64,000 bases of DNA from Brevundimonas diminuta 3F5N. Its GTDB lineage: Bacteria > Pseudomonadota > Alphaproteobacteria > Caulobacterales > Caulobacteraceae. The first letter of the stretch is position 1, and the number at the start of each line of letters is the position of its first letter. This document shows, in pieces, positions 17,280 through 26,870 of the stretch. The DNA lies in NCBI RefSeq assembly GCF_900163625.1, contig NZ_FUIE01000057.1:60038-124037 (forward strand), in the 5' to 3' direction. Under the pieces are notes generated by a model, which made no database searches, was not told where the DNA came from, and worked only from the letters and a program-made list of their open reading frames with translations. A program made the position numbers and the translations under genes.

Positions 17280-18068
17280 ATGTCCATCGCCCGTCTTGAT
17301 AGTCGCGCCCTGATCCGCGTCAGCGGCCCCGACGCCCGCCCCTTCCTGCACAATCTGCTGACCCAGGATGTGGAGACCCTGCAACCGGGCGAACTTCGTT
17401 TCGGCGCCCTGCTGTCGCCGCCGGGACGGCTGCTGTTCGACCTGTTCATCTGGGGCGAGGAAGACGGCGTCGTGCTGGACGTCGCGGCCGAGCGGCGCGA
17501 CGCGCTGGTCCAGCGCCTGTCGATGTACAAGCTGCGCTCCAGGGTCGAGGTCATGTCCATTCCCGACGCGGTCTTCGTCGCCTGGGGCGCGAGCATGTCC
17601 GACGGCTTCGTCGGCGACCCCCGCCTGCCTGACCTGGGCGGCCGCCGCTGGGGCGATCAGAGCGCGGCCGACGCGACCGAGGCCGACTGGCAGGCGCGCC
17701 GCCTGAGCCTAGGCGTGCCCGATCCGACCCAGGACGCCCTGATGGACAAGACCTATCCGATCGAAGCGGACTTCGACCTGTTGAACGGCATCGACTTCCA
17801 CAAGGGCTGTTTCATCGGCCAGGAGACGACCTCGCGCATGAAGCGGCGCGGCACGATCAAGAACCGCATGATGGCCATCGCCTTCGACGGCCCCGCCCCC
17901 GAACGCGGCGCCGAGGTGCTGAACGGCGAACTGCGGGCGGGCGAAGTCATGACCGGCGCGGAAGGGCGGGCCATCGCCCTGATGCGGCTGGACCGCATGG
18001 ACGGCGACCTGACCGTCGAGGGCCGCCCCGTGCGGGTCGAGAAGCCCGCCTGGATCCCTGATTTATAA
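17280..18068 (+). CDS. ygfZ: YgfZ/CAF17-like folate-binding Fe-S cluster protein
   Basis: This 262-residue GcvT-like protein supports maturation or repair of some Fe-S enzymes using folate. The hallmark motif is present as KGCFIGQETTSRMKRRG near residues 178-194, with the conserved Cys. The N-terminal half begins RALIRVSGPDARPFLHNLLTQD, the usual YgfZ start. Length fits the family in alphaproteobacteria. It is monocistronic between a terminator and the next promoter region. Confidence 0.92.
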   Translation: MSIARLDSRALIRVSGPDARPFLHNLLTQDVETLQPGELRFGALLSPPGRLLFDLFIWGEEDGVVLDVAAERRDALVQRLSMYKLRSRVEVMSIPDAVFVAWGASMSDGFVGDPRLPDLGGRRWGDQSAADATEADWQARRLSLGVPDPTQDALMDKTYPIEADFDLLNGIDFHKGCFIGQETTSRMKRRGTIKNRMMAIAFDGPAPERGAEVLNGELRAGEVMTGAEGRAIALMRLDRMDGDLTVEGRPVRVEKPAWIPDL

Positions 18069-18178
18069 GGCTGAATCCGACCAAACGGAAAATCTGCTTG
18101 TCGTGATGTAAAAGTCGCTTGACGCAAATGCGGCCTCATTAGTAAAGCTAACTTGTCAACACGACAGGGGAGCTTGTC

Positions 18179-18643
18179 ATGAACACCGAGATCACCACCG
18201 CCGGCGCCGCCGTCGCCCGCAACAAGAAGAAGATGGACGACCTGACCGTCGCCCTGTGCGCCCTGACCGTGGTCGGGGTCAGCGCCACCGCCGCCACGCC
18301 GTTCTGGCCCGAAGCCTGGGGCCGCGCGCCATCGATCGGCGTCGTCGTCCTGGCCGCCGGACTGGCCGTCTTCCTGGCCCTGCATACCCTCTACTGGTGG
18401 CGCAGCCTGGATGAGGCCGCCAAGGAAGCCCACAAATGGGCCTGGTGGTGGGGCGGCAACCTGGGCTTCGTCGCCGGCGGCGCGGCCGTCGTCATCGCCG
18501 CCTTCGCAGGCGTGAACCTGCTGCCCGCCGCCGTGCCGCACACCGATGCGGCCCTGATCGCCCTGGGCGTCTTCGCCGCCTTGGCCGCCCAGGCCGTCGG
18601 CTACGGGATCGCCTGGTGCGGCTGGTGGATCGCCCGCCGATGA
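18179..18643 (+). CDS. four-helix membrane protein partner of an XRE regulator
   Basis: This 154-residue protein has four hydrophobic segments (about 22-42, 55-77, 93-115, 125-148) and a Trp-rich loop KWAWWWGGN. AGGGGAG lies upstream of the ATG. Its stop overlaps the start of a small XRE regulator (ATGA), an arrangement common for membrane protein/regulator pairs of unknown role. The two are likely co-transcribed from the AT-richer region just upstream (18090-18170). Confidence 0.75.
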   Translation: MNTEITTAGAAVARNKKKMDDLTVALCALTVVGVSATAATPFWPEAWGRAPSIGVVVLAAGLAVFLALHTLYWWRSLDEAAKEAHKWAWWWGGNLGFVAGGAAVVIAAFAGVNLLPAAVPHTDAALIALGVFAALAAQAVGYGIAWCGWWIARR

Positions 18644-18840
18644 CCAGCGCCTTCATCAACCGCCTCAAGGTCTTTCGCGCCGAGCGCGACTGGACCCAGG
18701 CCGACCTGGCCGAACGCCTCGGCGTCTCGCGCCAGACCGTCCAGGCGCTGGAGAAGGGCCGCTACGACCCGTCCCTGCCGCTGGCCTTCCGCATATCCCG
18801 CCTCTTCGGCCAGCCGATCGAAACCATCTTCATCGCCTGA
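18640..18840 (+). CDS. small XRE-family transcriptional regulator
   Basis: This 66-residue protein is nearly all a Cro/C1-type helix-turn-helix: RDWTQADLAERLGVSRQTV then QALEKGRYDPSLPLAFRISRLFG, ending IETIFIA. This is the YozG-like single-domain type. The ATG overlaps the upstream TGA by 4 bases; the frame is open further upstream but only as a shadow. It probably regulates its own operon. Confidence 0.88.
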   Translation: MTSAFINRLKVFRAERDWTQADLAERLGVSRQTVQALEKGRYDPSLPLAFRISRLFGQPIETIFIA

Positions 18841-18894
18841 GCCCGCCTGCCCTTCTCTTTCAATCGACACATCGAAATCCAAAGGACCGTCATC

Positions 18895-19062
18895 ATGTTC
18901 AACCTGTTCTCGACCGCCGCCGACCGTTTCTCGGGCTTCGCCATGGGCGTCTGCGGCGCCCTGCTGATCAGCCTGGCCGTCCAGGCCGTGCCGACCTTCG
19001 GCCGCTCCGTCGAAACCCCGGCGACCGTCGCCCAGGTCGCCGTTAAGCTCACCGCGCGCTGA
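18895..19062 (+). CDS. short single-helix membrane peptide (55 aa)
   Basis: The reading frame starts MFNLFSTAADRFSGFAM and continues through one hydrophobic helix (residues 15-32), then a short polar tail ending KLTAR. AAAGGA sits eight bases before the ATG. It lies 54 bases after the XRE gene on the same strand and may be the third gene of that unit. No family is recognised. Confidence 0.55.
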   Translation: MFNLFSTAADRFSGFAMGVCGALLISLAVQAVPTFGRSVETPATVAQVAVKLTAR

Positions 19063-19174
19063 TCCCTATCCACGTCTCGCCTACCCGCCGCCAGCCCCTG
19101 TGCTGACGAGCTTTCCGTCGCCCGCACCTGAGCTCGGCGACGCCTGAACCCCCGTACAATCCAAGGACACTGCA

Positions 19175-20149
19175 ATGACCCTCGCTCACCGCATGGGCCG
19201 ATCGGCCAACCATGTCTCGCGCTTCGCCGCCGGCCTTCTGGCGGCGCTGGCCGCCTCCGCCGTCCTGGCCGCCGCGCCCGGCGTCGCCCATGCCGAACAG
19301 GCTGCGCCAGCGGCCCCCGCCGGCGCCCCCATCCCCCGCGCCGAGGGCGCCGGACCGCCGCTGTGGGTGATCAAGGACGAGGACTCCACCGTCTATCTGT
19401 TCGGCACGATCCACTATCTGCGTCCCGGCACAGCCTGGGGCTCGGACAAGGCGGACGCCGCCTTCGCCGCCGCCGACCAGTTCTGGGTCGAGGTCGCGGA
19501 CCAGGACGACCCTTCCCTCGTCGCCGCCGTCGCCCAGCAGCACGGCGTCACCCCCGATCGTCCCCTGTCGTCGATCCTGAGCGCCGAAGACTTCGCCGCC
19601 TTCGACAAGGCCGCCCAGGGCATCGGCGCCAACGGCGCGGCGCTGGACGCCTATCGCCCCTGGCTGGCCGCCTTCATGGTGGCCGGAACCGCCCCGATGC
19701 AGGCCGGCTATCGCCCCGAGGCCGGGGTCGACAAGACCCTGATGGAGCGCGCCCGCGCCGAGGGCAAAACCATTCACGGCTTTGAAACCGCCGACCGCCA
19801 GCTGCGCCTGATCGCCGGCATGAGCGAGGAGGCCCAGGTCGCCTATCTGAACAACTACGTCCGCAACGGCGGCCAGATCGTCCCCAAGCTGGACCAGACC
19901 GTCGCCGCCTGGCTCAAGGGCGATGTCGCCGAAGTCGGCCGCCTGAACCGCATCGACACCCGCGAGGTGCACGAGGACATCCACCGCGCCGCCCTGGTCG
20001 TCCGCAACGCCGACTGGACCGACCAGATCGAGACGATGATGAAGAGCTCCGGCTCGGCCTTCGTCGCCGTTGGCGTCGCCCACCTGGCCGATCAGGACAG
20101 CGTCATCGACATGCTGACCGCCCGCGGGTTCACGGTCGAGCGGTTGTAA
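19175..20149 (+). CDS. TraB/GumN-family protein
   Basis: This 324-residue exported protein has a signal peptide (residues 1-41, ending AHAEQ). The TraB/GumN/TIKI domain begins LWVIKDEDSTVYLFGTIHYL, with the conserved GTIH motif near residue 77, and ends with the family motif FVAVGVAHLADQDSVIDML. TIKI relatives are metal-dependent proteases; bacterial members are mostly uncharacterised. It is followed by a terminator and is probably monocistronic. Confidence 0.88.
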   Translation: MTLAHRMGRSANHVSRFAAGLLAALAASAVLAAAPGVAHAEQAAPAAPAGAPIPRAEGAGPPLWVIKDEDSTVYLFGTIHYLRPGTAWGSDKADAAFAAADQFWVEVADQDDPSLVAAVAQQHGVTPDRPLSSILSAEDFAAFDKAAQGIGANGAALDAYRPWLAAFMVAGTAPMQAGYRPEAGVDKTLMERARAEGKTIHGFETADRQLRLIAGMSEEAQVAYLNNYVRNGGQIVPKLDQTVAAWLKGDVAEVGRLNRIDTREVHEDIHRAALVVRNADWTDQIETMMKSSGSAFVAVGVAHLADQDSVIDMLTARGFTVERL

Positions 20150-20171
20150 GATCCAGCTTCCACCCTGCGCG

Positions 20172-20198
20172 AGGCCCGACGGAAACGTCGGGCCTTTT
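20172..20198 (+). terminator. rho-independent terminator with GAAA tetraloop
   Basis: A 10-bp stem (AGGCCCGACG / CGTCGGGCCT), a GAAA loop and a run of T bases follow the TraB/GumN gene by 22 bases. Confidence 0.9.
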
Positions 20199-20235
20199 CG
20201 CTTGCCTCACCGGAACATTCCAGCAACATCGCACC

Positions 20236-20865
20236 ATGACCGAATCCGAAAAGGCTGAAGGCCGCTGCGGCTGGTGCGGGACGACGGACCCGCTCTACAT
20301 CGCCTATCATGACACCGAATGGGGCGTGCCCGAGTACGACGCCCGCGCCCTGTGGGAGAAGCTGGTGCTGGACGGCTTTCAGGCCGGGTTGGCCTGGATA
20401 ACCATCCTGAGAAAACGTGAGGGGATGCGCGAGGCCTTCGACGGTTTCGACCCCGAGATCGTCGCCCGCTATGGCGAGGCGGACCGCGCCCGCTTGCTGG
20501 CCGACCCACGCATCATCCGCTCAGGCGCCAAGATCGACGCCGCCATCAACGGCGCCCGCATCTGGCTGGACATGAGGGACAGGGGCGAAGACTTCTCGGC
20601 ATGGCTGTGGTCCTTCGTCGGCGGCAAACCGCTGGTGAACCAGTGGAGCCATTTCCGCGAAGCCCCGACCCAGACCGCCGAAAGCCTCGCCATGGCCAAG
20701 GCCTTGAAGGCGCGCGGCTTCAAATTCTGCGGCCCCGTCATCACCTACGCCTTCATGCAGGCGGTCGGCATGGTCAACGACCACCAGACGACGTGCTTCC
20801 GGCATGGGGAGGTGGGTGCGACAGGCAACTCAGAAACAGCGGTTAGTCTTCATTCCGCCCCATAA
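20236..20865 (+). CDS. tag: Tag, DNA-3-methyladenine glycosylase I
   Basis: This 209-residue enzyme excises 3-methyladenine from alkylated DNA. The zinc-binding residues of the family are visible: Cys11 in RCGWC, His25 in YIAYHDTEWG, and the later His/Cys pair in VNDHQTTCFRH. The central helix-hairpin-helix block ILRKREGMREAFDGFD also matches. The last 23 bases overlap the convergent membrane protein gene. Confidence 0.95.
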   Translation: MTESEKAEGRCGWCGTTDPLYIAYHDTEWGVPEYDARALWEKLVLDGFQAGLAWITILRKREGMREAFDGFDPEIVARYGEADRARLLADPRIIRSGAKIDAAINGARIWLDMRDRGEDFSAWLWSFVGGKPLVNQWSHFREAPTQTAESLAMAKALKARGFKFCGPVITYAFMQAVGMVNDHQTTCFRHGEVGATGNSETAVSLHSAP

Positions 20866-21199
20866 GCCGTCGCGCCGCTCGCTTTCCAAAATCCCAATAG
20901 GCGAGGTTGATCGCATAGATGGCCAGACTGATAGCGATCGCGAAGAAGAAGCCCATAATTATCATGATGGTAGAGATACGCCCCCAGCCTTGAAAGACCA
21001 TGAGCGCCCAGATCAGCAGGCCCCACGCGAGTACGGCGCGACGCACCCAGACCCTGACTTGTTTTTCACCCTCACTGAGTTCAGCCGCTGGCGGCTTGGG
21101 TGGCCGTTGCTGAACGACGATCTCAGAAGCGGCCTTTTGTTCCAAGCGACTGATGCGTTCATTCAGATCGGCAAAGCGATCATCACGTTTCGTGGTCAT
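20843..21199 (-). CDS. two-helix membrane protein with 2TM-type domain
   Basis: This 118-residue protein has an N-terminal polar, coiled-coil-like region (RFADLNERISRLEQKA), a proline-rich linker and two adjacent membrane helices (about 55-72 and 77-98) with short basic ends. It resembles 2TM-domain proteins, whose function is unknown. It converges on tag with a 23-base overlap. Confidence 0.65.
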   Translation of the reverse strand: MTTKRDDRFADLNERISRLEQKAASEIVVQQRPPKPPAAELSEGEKQVRVWVRRAVLAWGLLIWALMVFQGWGRISTIMIIMGFFFAIAISLAIYAINLAYWDFGKRAARRLMGRNED

Positions 21200-21366
21200 G
21201 ACCAGACACTAGCAAGCGTTCGAGAGACCGCCACTATGTCTTCCGAGAGAGAAAATAATGGTGACGGTGGCGCGCGCTTCATAGCGTCCAATACGACCAC
21301 CTCGCAGTACGCTACCGACCAGACGACCACCTTCCGCCCCGCGCCCGTTCATGGCACTGACGCGCG

Positions 21367-22017
21367 ATGACTGCGTCCAAAGCCTCCGCCAAATCTGACC
21401 GCCCCTTCCCCACCCTGATGCTGGAGCTTGAGGCGCGCGCGACCTGGAACGGCCATGTCTGCGGCGTGGACGAAGCGGGGCGCGGGCCGTGGGCCGGGCC
21501 GGTGTCGGCGGCGGCGGTGATCCTGAACCCGGACGATCTGCCGCCGGGCATCGACGACTCCAAGGCCCTGACGGAGAAGCGCCGCGCGGCGCTGGAGCCG
21601 CTCATCAAGAGCCGCGCCCTGGCCTGGGGCGTCGGCTTCGCCTCGGTCGAGGAGATCGACGAGCTGAATATCCTGCACGCCACGGGCCTGGCCATGCGTC
21701 GGGCGATTGAGGCGCTGGCCCATCCGCCGGTGCACGCCCTGGTGGACGGCAATTATCGGTTCAAGCTGCCCTGCCCCGTGACGCCCGTGGTCAAGGGCGA
21801 CAGCCTGTCCTTGTCCATTGCGGCGGCGTCGATCCTGGCCAAGACGGCGCGCGATCGGCTGATGATCGAGATGGAAGCGACCTATCCGGGCTACGGCTTC
21901 GCCAGCCACAAGGGCTATAACGCCCCCATCCACCAGAAGGCGTTGCAGACGCTCGGCCCCTGCCCCGCGCACCGGCGCAGCTGGGCGCCGATCAAGGCGC
22001 TGCTGGACGCCGCCTAA
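21367..22017 (+). CDS. rnhB: RnhB, ribonuclease HII
   Basis: This 216-residue RNase HII incises DNA at single ribonucleotides and degrades RNA in RNA/DNA hybrids. The active-site block [20 protein letters not shown] contains the first acidic pair. Later conserved blocks are [30 protein letters not shown] and [10 protein letters not shown]. The start ATG at 21367 lacks a clear ribosome site; a later ATG at 21418 still precedes the active site. Confidence 0.95.
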   Translation: MTASKASAKSDRPFPTLMLELEARATWNGHVCGVDEAGRGPWAGPVSAAAVILNPDDLPPGIDDSKALTEKRRAALEPLIKSRALAWGVGFASVEEIDELNILHATGLAMRRAIEALAHPPVHALVDGNYRFKLPCPVTPVVKGDSLSLSIAAASILAKTARDRLMIEMEATYPGYGFASHKGYNAPIHQKALQTLGPCPAHRRSWAPIKALLDAA

Positions 22018-22024
22018 GCGAAAA

Positions 22025-22222
22025 TCAGACGGACAGGGCGCCGCCCAGCAGCATTCCCATCAGGCCCGCCGCGATCGCGCCGATCAGCAGGATGGTCCAG
22101 CTGTCCAGACCCCGCCCGCGCCGAGGCGACGGGCGGGCCGGACGCGAGGTTTCAGGCTGAGCGTCGAAACCACGGGCGTCAAAGCGGGAAGTAGGGGGAG
22201 GAAGACTGGAAAGCGTACGCAT
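22025..22222 (-). CDS. short single-helix membrane protein (65 aa)
   Basis: This 65-residue protein has a Pro/Arg-rich cytoplasmic N-terminal part and one C-terminal glycine-rich membrane helix (about 42-65). It lies 36 bases downstream of the Dam-type methylase on the same strand and converges with rnhB. No family is recognised; it could be a tail-anchored accessory protein. Confidence 0.5.
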   Translation of the reverse strand: MRTLSSLPPPTSRFDARGFDAQPETSRPARPSPRRGRGLDSWTILLIGAIAAGLMGMLLGGALSV

Positions 22223-22258
22223 ACGGCCAAAACGGCCCGCGCCCGGCTTTCGTTCCCG

Positions 22259-23299
22259 TCAGGCGGCGACCGGCAGTTCGACCGGCTGCTGCGTCACCAC
22301 GAACAGATACTCCACATTCCTCAGCCGCCCGACGGAGCCCACCTTCTGACCCTTCAGATTGTGGATGCCGATGCGGGCGCCGACGTAGCGGGGACGCGGG
22401 ATCTCGACCACCTGAACGTGGCCGCGCGCTGACAGCATGGCCGTCAGCTCGTCGCGGCTCAGATAGCCCTCGTCGTTGAAGCTGACGATCAGGTTCGGCG
22501 CCTTCAACCGCTCGATGACGGTCTGCAGGGCGGGGCCGATGCCAGGGCGGCTGTTGAAGGCGGACTTGCGCGTCTTCACATCCACCCGCTTGCGCGCCAC
22601 GCCATAGGTTTCCGGCTTGTCCCACAGCACCAGGCTTTCCCAGCAGTGGTAGTTGCCGAGGTAGGAGTGCTGGTTATAGGGCGGGTCCAGATAGACGAGG
22701 TCGGCTTCGACCTCAGCCGCGATCTCGACCGCGTCGCCGTGCGTCGCCACGCATGGTCCCGCCGCCACGCCGGGCAGCAGGTCCGGCAGGCGCAGCTCCA
22801 GCGGCTTCAGCGCGCGCGGCGCCCACTGCTTCATGAAGGCCATCTGCAGGCCCGCCGTGGAATCCACCCGGTCAGCCGCCTCCATCAGGGCGACCAGGAC
22901 GACCGCCTTCAGTTCCGGCTCCAGCTCCATGACCTCGATCCGCTCGCGCATGGCGTCGATGCGGGCGCCGTTGTCGGGGTGGAAGAAGCGGGCCTCCTGA
23001 CAATAGGTGCGGGTGAACCAGCCCGGCGCAGGCGCCACGGCGCGCAGTTCAGCCAGCACCGCCTCGGCCTTGTCGGCCCAGACCTCGCGGTCAGCCTGGA
23101 CATAGGCCGTGGCGAGCGCATGGGCGTAGGCGTTGTGATCATTGGACCAGACGCGGAACCCCTCGCGCTTCAGCGCGTGGCCCACGCGCGCGGTGCCGGA
23201 GAACAGGTCGCAGACCGTCCCGCCCTGCGGCTGAGCCGCCCGCACCGCACCGATCACCTGGCCCAGAAGCGCGCGCTTTGAGCCGATGTATTTGATCAT
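22259..23299 (-). CDS. Dam/D12-class N6-adenine DNA methyltransferase (solitary)
   Basis: This 346-residue enzyme transfers a methyl group from SAM to adenine in DNA. The SAM-binding blocks are the N-terminal MIKYIGSKRALL (D12-class start) and DLFSGTARVGHALKREG. The catalytic motif DPPY appears in DLVYLDPPYNQHSY. No restriction partner is nearby; it sits 9 bases from pyk in what looks like core genome. It may therefore be an orphan methylase with a regulatory or repair-linked role, additional to CcrM. Target site unknown. Confidence 0.88.
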   Translation of the reverse strand: MIKYIGSKRALLGQVIGAVRAAQPQGGTVCDLFSGTARVGHALKREGFRVWSNDHNAYAHALATAYVQADREVWADKAEAVLAELRAVAPAPGWFTRTYCQEARFFHPDNGARIDAMRERIEVMELEPELKAVVLVALMEAADRVDSTAGLQMAFMKQWAPRALKPLELRLPDLLPGVAAGPCVATHGDAVEIAAEVEADLVYLDPPYNQHSYLGNYHCWESLVLWDKPETYGVARKRVDVKTRKSAFNSRPGIGPALQTVIERLKAPNLIVSFNDEGYLSRDELTAMLSARGHVQVVEIPRPRYVGARIGIHNLKGQKVGSVGRLRNVEYLFVVTQQPVELPVAA

Positions 23300-23308
23300 T
23301 CCGCCCCG

Positions 23309-24775
<1,467 letters not shown>

Positions 24776-24933
24776 GAACGGGTTTCCTCTGATGGCTCTG
24801 ACGGCCGGCGCCTCCCCTCAGAAGCGCTTCTCAGCCCCTTGTGCCAATGAAATGCGGGAGGCGTAAGGCCGCCTCCCGACATGGAAACACGAGTTTATGG
24901 CCGCGAAACACGAAGTTATGGCGGCCGACCGTC

Positions 24934-26622
24934 TTATTTCGTCTCGCAGCGGCCCTTGGCGAACTGCGGCAGGTCCATGCAACGGCCGTCGATCGGGGCG
25001 TCCGGCGTGACGCCGATCAGATTGGCCAGGGTCGGGGCGATGTCGATGGTCCGCATCGGCAGGAAGCGCTCCTGCCCCTCCGCGCCCGGCCACCAGAAGA
25101 CGATGGGCACGCGGCGGTCGTAATCCCAGGGCGAACCGTGGCTGGAGATGGCGCCGCCGACGCGGCCCTGGCCGGTCAGGCCTGGCTGCCAGGCGCGCAG
25201 GATGTCGGGCGAACGGCCCGCCACCGCCGACAGACGCAGGCGCTCGCGCACATTGAGATCCTCGGGATTGATCGAGTTCGGCGCCGGCTCGGCCAGCAGT
25301 TCATCGCGGGCGACGGCCAGGGCCACCTGCGGCTCGGCGTTCAGCAGTTCCAGAGCGGCGGCCAGCACCTGCGAACGCAGCGGCTCCGGCAGGGATTTGC
25401 GGTCCTTGTCGACGATGACGAAGCCGCCCGCCGACGACACCACGGGATCGGCGTCCAGGCCGAACCGGGCCTTCAGCGCCGCATTGACGCGCGGCTGCAG
25501 GGTGCGATCCACCCGGCCCGCGTTGGGATAACCCTCGACAGCCGTCCGCTCGGGGAAGTCCGAACCGCCGTGGTCGGCCGTCAGCACCACGATGGCGCCG
25601 CCCGGAACGGTCGACAGCTTGTCCAGGAAGGCGCCCAGGGCCGCATCGAGGCGCAGCATCTGTTCGCACATCTCAGGCCCCTGGGTGCCGTAGCTGTGGC
25701 CGATGCGGTCAGTGGCCGACAGGCTGACGCCCAGCATGTCCGTGACGCCGCGACGACCCAGTTGCTGGCGGTCCATCAGTTCGATCGCGCCCTCGATGGT
25801 CAGCTCGTCCAGGATGGGCGAGTTGTCGAGACGGAAGTTGGCCGGCGGCACCTTGGAATCGAAGGTCTGGCCCGCGATGGTCCACTGCCCTTCCAAACGA
25901 CGGCAGGCGGCGTTGGAATAGGTCCAGCTGGGCGCCTGGCGGGTGAAGCGGTCGATCATCCGCGCGTTCAGGGCCGCCACCGGCGCCAGGCGCGCTTCGG
26001 CCGACTGACCCGGCTCGACATAGGTGGTGAAGCCGAAGTTGTCCGTCAGCCAGAAGGCGCCGTCGCCCTTGTGCCCGGCCAGGTTGATGGCGCCGCGATC
26101 CTTGCCCGACACGCCGTAGACGCGGCTTTCAGGGCTGACGGCCTTCAGCCAGTCGCCCAGGGTCGAGGCGCTCAGCTGGCCCGGGCCGACCGGGCCGTTG
26201 TCGGTGTTCTTGCCGTGGGCCAGGGTGTTCTGCGGCGCGGCCAGGCAATAGGTTTCCTGCCCGGTCGTCGTGTCGATCCAGTCATTGGCCGGGATGCCGC
26301 TGCGCGCCGGATGGGCGCCGGTCAGCACGGTCGAGTGGCCGGCGCAGGTCACGGTCACGCCGTGGGTCTGATAGCCGTTGATCGAGACCATGCCCTGATC
26401 GGCCAAGGTCTTCAGCCCGCCGGTGAACTGGCTGCGGTACTGGTTGAACAGATTGGCGCTGAGCTGGTCGACCACCACGGTGACGATCAGCGAGGGCGTG
26501 GGCCGCTCGGCTGCCGGCGCCAGTGCGGGCGCCGTCGTCTCCGCCGCCTGCGCGGCTCCGCTCATGGCGACGAGCCCGAGGGTCAGGCCCAGGGCGGAGG
26601 CGAGAAGGCGGCTGCGGATCAT
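24934..26622 (-). CDS. secreted alkaline phosphatase-superfamily protein (PhoK/PafA-like)
   Basis: This 562-residue exported hydrolase has a signal peptide at residues 1-25 (AAQAAE). The superfamily fold is marked by VTVVVDQLSANLFNQY (metal site), the nucleophile region CAGHSTVLTGAHPARSGI, and LTADHGGSDFPERTA for the metal-binding DHG. The sequence pattern is like the single-subunit PhoK/PafA phosphatases that release phosphate from organic esters. I chose the ATG at 26622 over a TTG four codons earlier. Confidence 0.88.
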   Translation of the reverse strand: MIRSRLLASALGLTLGLVAMSGAAQAAETTAPALAPAAERPTPSLIVTVVVDQLSANLFNQYRSQFTGGLKTLADQGMVSINGYQTHGVTVTCAGHSTVLTGAHPARSGIPANDWIDTTTGQETYCLAAPQNTLAHGKNTDNGPVGPGQLSASTLGDWLKAVSPESRVYGVSGKDRGAINLAGHKGDGAFWLTDNFGFTTYVEPGQSAEARLAPVAALNARMIDRFTRQAPSWTYSNAACRRLEGQWTIAGQTFDSKVPPANFRLDNSPILDELTIEGAIELMDRQQLGRRGVTDMLGVSLSATDRIGHSYGTQGPEMCEQMLRLDAALGAFLDKLSTVPGGAIVVLTADHGGSDFPERTAVEGYPNAGRVDRTLQPRVNAALKARFGLDADPVVSSAGGFVIVDKDRKSLPEPLRSQVLAAALELLNAEPQVALAVARDELLAEPAPNSINPEDLNVRERLRLSAVAGRSPDILRAWQPGLTGQGRVGGAISSHGSPWDYDRRVPIVFWWPGAEGQERFLPMRTIDIAPTLANLIGVTPDAPIDGRCMDLPQFAKGRCETK

Positions 26623-26698
26623 CGGGAACACCAAGCGAAGCAGAAAGTCGTCAAATCCCTACGCCGCCGCCATGACGGGGCCAAGACAGCGCAGCTAT

Positions 26699-26720
26699 GA
26701 AAAGGGGGCCGCAGCCCCCT
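26699..26720 (-). terminator. rho-independent terminator of the symporter operon
   Basis: On the minus strand, GGGGGC, loop TGCG and GCCCCC are followed by TTTT, seven bases after the stop of the 43-residue gene. Confidence 0.85.
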
Positions 26721-26726
26721 TCGGCG

Positions 26727-26858
26727 TCAGATCATCGGCTCGCCGCGTCGATGCGCGTCCAGCCACTCCCGGAAGAAGGCGCGGGCGATGAAGGCCAGCA
26801 CGCCCGCGACGATGACGGGCCACATCAGAACATAGACGGTAAGCCAGAAGGGGGTCAT
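26727..26858 (-). CDS. putative transporter small subunit (43 aa)
   Basis: This is a short gene: MTPFWLTVYVLMWPVIVAG followed by the rest of a single membrane helix and a polar tail ending RRGEPMI. CGGAGATC (ribosome site) precedes the ATG. It starts 12 bases after the symporter stop and ends just before a terminator, so it is the last gene of the symporter operon. Small single-helix partners of SSS-family symporters of this form are known from automated annotation; their role is not established. Confidence 0.75.
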   Translation of the reverse strand: MTPFWLTVYVLMWPVIVAGVLAFIARAFFREWLDAHRRGEPMI

Positions 26859-26870
26859 GGCGATCTCCGG

